Below, in pieces: positions 1 to 6,613 of a stretch of DNA of 64,000 nt. This DNA comes from Brevibacterium sanguinis (GTDB taxonomy: Bacteria > Actinomycetota > Actinomycetes > Actinomycetales > Brevibacteriaceae): assembly GCF_003315415.1 (NCBI RefSeq), contig NZ_QNSB01000010.1, positions 1-64,000 on the forward strand. Direction: 5' to 3'. The position numbers and the translations under genes are program-made. The notes beneath the pieces were generated by a model. It was given only the letters and a program-made list of their open reading frames with translations, made no database searches and had not been told where the DNA came from. Numbering within the stretch: position 1 is the first letter of the stretch; each line of letters begins with the position of its first letter.

Positions 1-41
1 CACGACAACCAGGACGGTATCTGATTCCAGGAGTGAACCCA

Positions 42-88
42 CAAAAAAGTCCCAAGTCGCGACATCGTCTGTCAACGATGTCGCGACT
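42..88 (-). terminator. Rho-independent terminator of tRNA-Thr
   Basis: A perfect 13-base-pair inverted repeat (arms 55-67 and 76-88, 8-base loop) lies just after the tRNA-Thr gene when read on the minus strand. It is followed on that strand by a run of six T residues (AAAAAA on the plus strand, 43-48). This is a textbook intrinsic terminator, unusual here because most other hairpins in the window lack a T-run. Confidence 0.85.
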
Positions 89-98
89 CAGGACACCG

Positions 99-171
99 AG
101 CCGCCTGCGGGAATCGAACCCGCGACCTATTCATTACGAGTGAATCGCTCTGCCGACTGAGCTAAGGCGGC
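99..171 (-). tRNA. tRNA-Thr (anticodon CGU)
   Basis: The minus strand folds as a class I tRNA. The acceptor stem pairs GCCGCCT with AGGCGGC, the T arm carries GGTTCGATTCC, and the anticodon stem ATTCA/TGAAT encloses the loop CTCGTAA with anticodon CGT, reading ACG threonine codons. No CCA is encoded at the 3' end. A strong terminator follows directly, so it is probably a single-gene transcript. Confidence 0.95.
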
Positions 172-315
172 AACCGCACCAACTGTAGCCAACCGTGGTG
201 CTCGGGGTCAAAACGGCCGTCCCGGTCACAGGAGCGATGCGCCCGACGACGGGGGCGACCCCCGACCCGGTAGTCTGGAACGAGCAGGGAATCGCAGACA
301 GAGAGGGTGACCCAG

Positions 316-1434
316 GTGGCCGAGTTCGACTCCAAGGAGTTCATGAGTGACTTCCAGGTGCTCATCGAATGCGAGTCGTTCACCGGGGACCCGGACGCCC
401 TGGCCCGCAGCGCCCGTCTCATCTCCCGCATCGGCACCGGGCTGCTCGGGGCCGCGCCGACGATCATCGAGACCGACTCCCGCCCCCATCTGCTGTGGCG
501 CTTCGGCTCCGGTCCGCGCAGAGCGGTCCTCATCGGCCACCACGACACGGTGTGGCCGACCGGCACCCTCGAGACGTTCCCGTTCTCCGTCGCCGACGGG
601 GTCGTCCGCGGCCCCGGCGCCGATGACATGAAGGGCGGCCTGCTCATCGCCCTCCATGCCTTGTCCCGACTGCGGCATCAGCGCGGGAGCCTCGACGGGG
701 TCAGCGTGCTCATCACCGCCGATGAGGAGCTCGGCTCCCCCGGCTCCCGATCGATCATCGAGGCCGAGGCCCGCGGCGCGAAGGCCGCTCTCGTGTTCGA
801 GAGCGGAGCCGCCGATGGGTCCGTGAAGATCGCGCGCAAGGGAGTGGCGATCTACTCCCTCGAAGTCACCGGCCGGGCCGCCCATGCCGGAGTCGAACCG
901 GAGAAGGGCGTCAACTCGACGCTCGAGGTGGCCAACCAGGTGGTGCGGATCGCCGCGCTCCACGACCCCTCGGTCGGCACCTCGGTGGTCCCGACGGTGA
1001 TGAGGAGCGGATCGACGACGAACACCGTCCCCGCCGAGGCGAGCGTCGGGATCGACTCCCGCGCCGCGACCGTGGCGGAGCAGATCCGCATCGATGAGAT
1101 CCTCACCTCCCTGTCCCCGACCGTCGCCGGAGCGACGATCGAGGTCAGGGGCGGGATCAACCGGGCCCCACTCGAGCAGAAGATGGCGATGGGCCTCTAC
1201 GCGCGCGCCCAGCGCCTGGCAGCCGAGCTCGGGCATCCGCCGCTGCGGTCGGTGGCCGTCGGCGGGGGCTCGGACGGCAACTTCACGGCCGGAGTGGGAA
1301 CCCCGACCCTCGACGGGCTGGGCACGGTGGGTGGAGGCTCCCATGCCCGCAACGAGCATGCCCTGCAGGTGTGGATTCCGCGCCGCGTCGAACTCACTCA
1401 GGCCCTGGTCGCCGAGCTCCTCGCCGAGGACTGA
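316..1434 (+). CDS. M20-family metallopeptidase (carboxypeptidase G2/ArgE-DapE type)
   Basis: A cytosolic zinc-dependent amidohydrolase of the M20 family; the true substrate (acylated amino acid, dipeptide or folate-like compound) cannot be read from sequence. Visible motifs are GHHDTVWP (first metal His and the catalytic Asp, about residue 74), GADDMKGG with the bridging Asp, and DEELGSPGS with the general-base Glu. A second-half sequence GGGSDGNF matches the conserved C-terminal catalytic-domain region. Length of 372 residues is normal. I chose GTG 316 because GAGAGGG at 301-307 sits 8 bases upstream; GTG 307 overlaps that Shine-Dalgarno, and ATG 343 with AAGGAG is a further alternative. 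It converges with holB with only 25 bases between. Confidence 0.85.
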   Translation: MAEFDSKEFMSDFQVLIECESFTGDPDALARSARLISRIGTGLLGAAPTIIETDSRPHLLWRFGSGPRRAVLIGHHDTVWPTGTLETFPFSVADGVVRGPGADDMKGGLLIALHALSRLRHQRGSLDGVSVLITADEELGSPGSRSIIEAEARGAKAALVFESGAADGSVKIARKGVAIYSLEVTGRAAHAGVEPEKGVNSTLEVANQVVRIAALHDPSVGTSVVPTVMRSGSTTNTVPAEASVGIDSRAATVAEQIRIDEILTSLSPTVAGATIEVRGGINRAPLEQKMAMGLYARAQRLAAELGHPPLRSVAVGGGSDGNFTAGVGTPTLDGLGTVGGGSHARNEHALQVWIPRRVELTQALVAELLAED

Positions 1435-1459
1435 GAACTCCTCGGGTCGCTCTCGGCTC

Positions 1460-2602
1460 TCAGGCGTCGAGCAGCCATGGGTTCGACAGCAGCACGAACG
1501 CCGATTCGACGATGAGGACCGGGGACATGTTCGTCTGCAGTCGCCTGCGCGCCTCGGTGATGGCGTCGATGCGCAGCAGGGTCGTGTCGGGACCGTCCCG
1601 GTTCGCATGCTTGGCGATGAGGTCGCCCTCGCCGGCGTTGATCCATCCCTCGCGGATCCCCAGCTGGTACATGAGGATGTCGCGGTAGAGGCTCATGAGT
1701 TCGAGGAAGATGCGGTCGAGTTCGTCGTTGCGCGCCCTCACCGAGCGCCGCTTCTGCTCCTCCTCGAGTCTCCTCAGCTGGGCTCGGGCCGAGGGCGGGA
1801 TGCTCTTCTCGGTCTCGATGCCGAGGCTCGTCAGGAGGTCGCGGCGTTCGGCGCGGTTGCGGTCCTCGACCCTGGCCTTCGCGGTCTCCGCGGCATCGTC
1901 GACGATACGTCCGGCCAGTCGGATCGTCGCCCCCACCGAGGTGAGCTTGTCGGGGATCTCGAGGATCTTCCTCCGCTCCTCCCCCGCCGATTCGCTGCGC
2001 GCCAGGTACTTGGCGCGGCCGATGTGGTTCTGCGCCACCGCGGCGGCCCAATGGGCCCTCTCCTCATCGACGTGGTCGCGTTCGATGAGGAGGGTGGCCA
2101 CGGCCTCGCGTGAGGGGATCCGCAGCCGCACCGGCCGGCAGCGGGAGCGGATGGTCGTGAGGACATCGATCGGGCTCGGGGCGCAGAGCAGCCAGACGGT
2201 GGCGGGCGGCGGTTCCTCGATCGCCTTGAGCAGGACGTTCGCCGTCCGTTCGGTCATCCTGTCGGCGTCTTCGATGATGACGACCCGCCAGGCCGAGTTC
2301 ACCGGTGCCGACTGCGCCTTCGACACGAGTTCGCGAACCTCGTCGATCGCGATGACCGACTTCTGGGTCGACATGATCGTCAGGGATTCGTGCTGCCCCT
2401 TGAGCACCCGCGCAGTGACCTCGGAGGTCGCGGTGCCGCCGGAGATCAGCGCGGCGGCGAAGGCTCGCGCCGCGTTCGACCGGCCCGATCCCGGCGGCCC
2501 GGTGAACAGCCAGGCATGTGTCATGGCACCGGGGCTGTGCAGGGCGCCGTCGAGCTGCCTGACCACCTCGTCCTGCCCGACAAGTTCGTCGAAGACGCTC
2601 AC
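1460..2602 (-). CDS. holB: DNA polymerase III delta-prime subunit
   Basis: Clamp-loader subunit that acts with DnaX gamma/tau and delta to load the beta sliding clamp. The N-terminal AAA+ domain shows GPPGSGRS (Walker A-like), the acidic DADR region, and the SRC motif (SRCRPV) typical of delta-prime. The usual four-cysteine zinc module between Walker A and the sensor region is missing: the stretch after Walker A (about residues 52-72) contains no cysteine at all, while DnaX in the same window keeps its module. The length of 380 residues is normal. It starts at GTG immediately after the tmk stop codon, so it is the second gene of a tmk-holB operon, a pairing common in actinobacteria. Confidence 0.9.
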   Translation of the reverse strand: MSVFDELVGQDEVVRQLDGALHSPGAMTHAWLFTGPPGSGRSNAARAFAAALISGGTATSEVTARVLKGQHESLTIMSTQKSVIAIDEVRELVSKAQSAPVNSAWRVVIIEDADRMTERTANVLLKAIEEPPPATVWLLCAPSPIDVLTTIRSRCRPVRLRIPSREAVATLLIERDHVDEERAHWAAAVAQNHIGRAKYLARSESAGEERRKILEIPDKLTSVGATIRLAGRIVDDAAETAKARVEDRNRAERRDLLTSLGIETEKSIPPSARAQLRRLEEEQKRRSVRARNDELDRIFLELMSLYRDILMYQLGIREGWINAGEGDLIAKHANRDGPDTTLLRIDAITEARRRLQTNMSPVLIVESAFVLLSNPWLLDA

Positions 2603-5176
2603 TCAGCGCCCCTCGGGGTCGTTGAAGCGATTCTGGGTGCGCTCCCTCTGCCTGCGCAGCCGCTCCCTGGCCTGACGCTCGATCTCGGCCTGCGCCTGGA
2701 GCCGTTCCCGGCTCGACTGGCGGGGAGCATGGGCGGGAAGGACCGTGGTGTCGGCCTCCTCGGCCGGCGTCGCCTCCTGCCGCTTCCGCTCCTCGATGAC
2801 GGTCGTCGGCACGTCGTCCTCGTCGTCCTCCCCGTCGGGCAAAGGAGCGCTCGGCCGAAAGCCGTGAGCGGGGAGCACGGTGGTGGCGGCTTCCTCGTCT
2901 GCGGCACGGTCGCCCGTGGCATGGTCACCTGCGACTGGCTCGTCGTCGGTCGCCTCTCCGGCCGGGGCGTCGACGCTCTCGCAGCTCGGGTCCTCCGACC
3001 CTTCGGCGGCCGGGGCGGGGTCGGGTGCCACGGCATCGAACCGCGCGGTCCGGGTGGAGTCGGCCGATGTCGATGACAGGTCCTCGGCGCTCACCGGGCC
3101 CGCCCCTGTGCCCGCACCTGCAACGGTGCCCGAACCATCTGCGGCACCCGTTCCCGCAGTGCTGCCCGCGGCGTCGCCGGCACCCGCCGCGGCCGGCGCA
3201 TCGGCATCGACACCGGTAGCCGCGGGGCCGCGGCCGATCTCCCGCGGCAGACGGGCGTGGATCGCGGAGAGGATCTGCCCGGTCAGCTCGTCCTCGCTCA
3301 CCGAGGCGTCGAGCACGACATAGCGGGCCGGATCCTCGTTGGCCCGGGACAGGTAGGTCTGGCGGACGCGCTGGTGGAACTGCTGGTTCTCCTCATCGAG
3401 GTAGTTGTTGTCCTCGCGCTCGCCCATGCGGGCGGCCGCGACCTCGGGTTCGATGTCGAGGACGATCGTCAGATGAGGGATGAGCCCCTGAGTCGCCCAC
3501 TTGCTCAGGGCGAGGATCGTCTCGGGGTCGAACTGGCGGCCCGCCGCCTGGTAGGCGACCGTCGAGTCGATGTAGCGGTCCGTGATGACGATGCTGCCGG
3601 CGTCGAGGCTCGGATCGACCAGGGAGGCGACGTGATGGGCGCGGTCGGCGGCGAAGAGGAGCGCCTCGGCGCGCGGGGCCGGGGTCTCGGCGTCGAAGAG
3701 CACAGACCTGATCTGCCGGCCCAGCTCCGTGCCGCCCGGTTCCCGCGTCGCCTCGACCTCGTAGCCCTCGTCGGCGAGGATGCGTGAGATCCGCTTGATC
3801 TGGGTGCTCTTGCCGGAGCCGTCACCGCCTTCGATGGCGATGAAGAACCCTGGCCCGAGGCGGTCGGCGGGCAGCCGGATCCCGTCCCCGGGCGCGTCGC
3901 CGACCCCGTTCGGCGCGCGGAACCCGTGGACGATGTCGACGGCCAGCCCCTGCAGCCGGTGCGGGTCGAAGATGAGAAGGCCGATGATGCCGGCGATGAG
4001 TGCGGCCAGGCCCATGACCCCGTAGGCGACCTCGCTCGGAGCGATCTCCCATTCGGTCGTCGCTCCCAGGGGCACGACAGCCGAGATGTCGAGGGCGTTG
4101 AGGGCCAAGGCGACGACCGCTCCGCCCACGGCGCCGACGCGCCGGGAGAAGCGATAGGGCTGAGACCGCACCCCGATCCCGACGAGGAAGGCGATGACGG
4201 CCGACAGGACGACCTTTCCGGACAGTTCGGCGATCGCGCCCGTCGCGATGAGGAGGATGCCCGAGACCGTGAGGGCGAACGCGGAGACCCGGGGGCGGGA
4301 CATCCCCGGGGCGAAGGTCGGCCCCATCTCGAAGCCGATGGCCCAGCCCAGCAGCGAGCACACGAGGATGAGCGCGAAGCCTGCCTGTCCGAAGCTGTTC
4401 TCGACCGCCGTGGGCTGGGACAGGATGACCGTCGTTCCCAGCACGGCGAAGAGGGCGACGCAGACCCAGGGGTTGGCGATCTTCGCCGGCGGGCGGGAGA
4501 GGCGTGCCTTCACCTCGGGGAACGCTCCGGTCATCGACGCCTCGGCGTGCAGCGCTCGTTCCGGAGTGAGATAGATGATCACGGCCCCGACGATCATGGC
4601 GACGCCGACGACGAGGCTCATCCACTTGAGCGCGGCGGTGCCGGCCACCGCGCCGCCCAGGATCTGGAACGAGCAGGAGAGGAAGACGAGGAAGGCCGCG
4701 GGAACCCCGACCCTGCGCCACGGCTTCGCGTTGGCGAAGGGGTTGAGGCTGAGGAGCAGACCGACGAGCGCGCCGAGGACGAGCCCGCCGATCCACGTCA
4801 GCCACGCGCTCGGAGCGAAGCCGAGGACGATGAGCAGGGCGGCCAGGACCACGGCCGCGGCACTCAGCGCGATCCGGCGCGGTCCCGGTCCCTTCGCCTG
4901 GAACAGCCGGGCCGGGAGGAAGAGGCCCGCCCCGGCGAGGACGAAGACGATGAGCAGGGAGAGACTGCCGAGGCGGTTGTCGAAGTCGCCCGCCCCGAGT
5001 GCCTCGGCGATCACCGAGTAGGGCCGGTCCTGCAGGGTGACGGTCATCCCGCTCGTGCCGGCCACGACATAGCTGACCGCCGCGAGGACGATGAGTGCGC
5101 CCCATGCGGCGGTCTCGGTGACCAGCCGGCCGGGGGCGCCGGGAAGCCGATGTCCTGAAGTCGTCAACATGCTCAC
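2603..5176 (-). CDS. tmk: Membrane domain / dTMP kinase fusion protein
   Basis: Thymidylate kinase phosphorylates dTMP to dTDP for DNA synthesis. The protein of 857 residues has three parts: an N-terminal hydrophobic region of about 12 predicted membrane helices (roughly residues 20-420), a complete dTMP kinase domain (about 445-645) with the P-loop EGGDGSGKST, the DRY motif in ITDRYIDST, and the TREPGGTELG segment, and a disordered Ala/Gly/Ser- and acid-rich tail (645-857). The tail contains a duplicated TTVLPAH motif. Similar transporter-like/Tmk fusions are known in other actinobacteria. The start is GTG 5176, or ATG two codons downstream. holB follows without a gap. The role of the membrane part is unknown; it may tether nucleotide synthesis to the membrane. 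Confidence 0.9.
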   Translation of the reverse strand: MSMLTTSGHRLPGAPGRLVTETAAWGALIVLAAVSYVVAGTSGMTVTLQDRPYSVIAEALGAGDFDNRLGSLSLLIVFVLAGAGLFLPARLFQAKGPGPRRIALSAAAVVLAALLIVLGFAPSAWLTWIGGLVLGALVGLLLSLNPFANAKPWRRVGVPAAFLVFLSCSFQILGGAVAGTAALKWMSLVVGVAMIVGAVIIYLTPERALHAEASMTGAFPEVKARLSRPPAKIANPWVCVALFAVLGTTVILSQPTAVENSFGQAGFALILVCSLLGWAIGFEMGPTFAPGMSRPRVSAFALTVSGILLIATGAIAELSGKVVLSAVIAFLVGIGVRSQPYRFSRRVGAVGGAVVALALNALDISAVVPLGATTEWEIAPSEVAYGVMGLAALIAGIIGLLIFDPHRLQGLAVDIVHGFRAPNGVGDAPGDGIRLPADRLGPGFFIAIEGGDGSGKSTQIKRISRILADEGYEVEATREPGGTELGRQIRSVLFDAETPAPRAEALLFAADRAHHVASLVDPSLDAGSIVITDRYIDSTVAYQAAGRQFDPETILALSKWATQGLIPHLTIVLDIEPEVAAARMGEREDNNYLDEENQQFHQRVRQTYLSRANEDPARYVVLDASVSEDELTGQILSAIHARLPREIGRGPAATGVDADAPAAAGAGDAAGSTAGTGAADGSGTVAGAGTGAGPVSAEDLSSTSADSTRTARFDAVAPDPAPAAEGSEDPSCESVDAPAGEATDDEPVAGDHATGDRAADEEAATTVLPAHGFRPSAPLPDGEDDEDDVPTTVIEERKRQEATPAEEADTTVLPAHAPRQSSRERLQAQAEIERQARERLRRQRERTQNRFNDPEGR

Positions 5177-5243
5177 AGGACAACCATATCCGCCCCGACT
5201 GACATAACTCTTGGAACCGTCCGAGGGGAGTACCCTGGTTCCC

Positions 5244-6011
5244 GTGCATGCGACTTCGGCGCCCGAGCGGGCGAGACTGACAGCGGTCGAGACCTCGGGA
5301 CTCGATGCCGTCGAGGAGCTGGCGTTCGCCCGGGTCCTCCTCGATTCCGTCAGGCAGGGACGTCGAGGTGCCGCGCTGCGTCTCTACCGTCCGGCGCCGA
5401 CCGTCGCGTTCGGCGCCCGCGACCGGTTCCTCCCCGGCTTCCCGGCCGCGATCGCCGCGGCCAGGGACCACGGCTTCACCCCGGCGCTGCGCAGCCTCGG
5501 CGGGCGCGCGGCCGCCTACCACCCGGGTTCGCTCGTCATCGACCACATCGAACCCAGTGACTCCTTCCTCAGGGACACGAATGCGCGGTTCGCGGACTTC
5601 GGCCGGGAGTACGTCGAGGTGCTGCGCGGCATCGGCGTCGACGCCCGCCTCGGCGAGATCCCCGGCGAGTACTGTCCCGGTGAGCACAGCGTCAACGTGG
5701 GCGGACGGATCAAGGCCATCGGCACCGCCCAGCGCGTGGTCTCGGGGGCGTGGCTGTTCTCCTCCTCGGTCGTCGTCGAGGATCCGGACCCGATCCGCGC
5801 GGTCCTCACCGACGTCGAGGCCGCCCTCGGGGTCGAGTGGGACCCGGCCACGGGCGGAGCGATCTCCGAGCTCCATCCCACGGTCACGGTCGATGCCGTC
5901 GCCGCGGCGTTCGCCGCGCACTTCGCCGAGTCCCACGGTCTCGACCCGGGGGCGCCGACCGCCGAGGAGCTCGCCGCTCTGCCCGCGCAGGTGGGCAGGC
6001 ACGCCCTCTAG
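5244..6011 (+). CDS. Lipoate-protein ligase/octanoyltransferase-fold protein
   Basis: Member of the BPL/LplA/LipB fold, which transfers lipoyl or octanoyl groups to lysines of lipoyl domains. The visible family signature is LRSLGGRAAAYHPGS in the first half, GEYCPGEHSVNV in the middle and GRIKAIGTAQRV with the conserved lysine after it. A cysteine in the EYCPGE segment is at the place where LipM-type octanoyltransferases carry their acyl-accepting cysteine, so transferase rather than ATP-dependent ligase chemistry is possible. The GTG at 5244 is preceded by GAGGGGAG (5223-5230) at a rather long spacing; an upstream TTG at 5211 is the alternative but has no Shine-Dalgarno. It is divergent from tmk. 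Confidence 0.8.
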   Translation: MHATSAPERARLTAVETSGLDAVEELAFARVLLDSVRQGRRGAALRLYRPAPTVAFGARDRFLPGFPAAIAAARDHGFTPALRSLGGRAAAYHPGSLVIDHIEPSDSFLRDTNARFADFGREYVEVLRGIGVDARLGEIPGEYCPGEHSVNVGGRIKAIGTAQRVVSGAWLFSSSVVVEDPDPIRAVLTDVEAALGVEWDPATGGAISELHPTVTVDAVAAAFAAHFAESHGLDPGAPTAEELAALPAQVGRHAL

Positions 6012-6061
6012 ATGCGGACGCGCCGGGCAGTCGGGTCGGGGAGCTGGGTACACTGCCTCCC

Positions 6062-6568
6062 ATGACCGAGACCACGATGAGCACGAACGTCCGCGAGGCC
6101 ACGCCCGAGGACCTGCCCGACATCCTCCGCCTGGTCCATGCGCTCGCCGAGTACGAGAAGGAGCCCGATGCCGTCGAGGCCACCGAGGAGGACTTCGCCG
6201 CGGTGATGTTCCCCGCCGACGGACGGCCGAACACCTACGGCTTCGTCGCCGAGGCGGAGGGGAGGATCGTCGGGATCGCGATCTGGTTCTACTCGTTCTC
6301 CACGTGGACCGGGAAGAACGGGATCTGGCTCGAGGACCTCTTCGTCGACCCGGACCACCGCGGCACGGGGCTCGGCCGGGAGCTGCTGAGGAGACTCGCC
6401 CGGCACTGCCGGGACAATGGGCTGACGCGCCTCGAGTGGTGCGTGCTCAAGTGGAACGAACCGTCGATCGGCTTCTACCGGTCCCTGGGCGCCACGGCCC
6501 AGGAGGAGTGGGAGACCTACCGCCTCGCCGGCGAGGCCCTCGCCTCGTTCGCCGACACCAGGGCGTGA
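6062..6568 (+). CDS. GNAT acetyltransferase, spermidine/spermine (SSAT)-like
   Basis: A 168-residue GNAT enzyme that would move acetyl from acetyl-CoA to an amine. The central region YSFSTWTGKNGIWLEDLFV followed by DPDHRGTGLGRELL (acetyl-CoA pyrophosphate loop R-x-x-G-x-G) and the later WNEPSIGFYRSLGA is the characteristic pattern of diamine/polyamine acetyltransferases, which suggests polyamine or diamine acetylation. ATG 6062 begins MTETT; a second ATG five codons later is also possible. It follows the lipoate-type gene by 50 bases and ends in a shared bidirectional hairpin with topA. Substrate assignment is by family resemblance only, but the aminopropyltransferase at 49772 shows that polyamine chemistry exists in this genome. 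Confidence 0.8.
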   Translation: MTETTMSTNVREATPEDLPDILRLVHALAEYEKEPDAVEATEEDFAAVMFPADGRPNTYGFVAEAEGRIVGIAIWFYSFSTWTGKNGIWLEDLFVDPDHRGTGLGRELLRRLARHCRDNGLTRLEWCVLKWNEPSIGFYRSLGATAQEEWETYRLAGEALASFADTRA

Positions 6569-6569
6569 A

Positions 6570-6607
6570 CCGGTCTCCCTGAACCCGATCGAGCTCAGGG
6601 AGACCGG
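6570..6607. terminator. Bidirectional hairpin terminator between GNAT gene and topA
   Basis: A 13-base-pair perfect inverted repeat (arms 6570-6582 and 6595-6607, 12-base loop) starts one base after the GNAT stop codon and ends just before the topA stop codon on the other strand. Its place between two converging genes fits a bidirectional terminator without a T-run. Confidence 0.7.
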
Positions 6608-6613
6608 CCGGGC

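Noticed and set aside
226..1608. Minus-strand frame of 460 codons over the M20 gene
   Set aside because: It mirrors the peptidase gene in codon-phase, is Arg/Gly-rich and matches no domain; the plus-strand gene has clear metal-site motifs.
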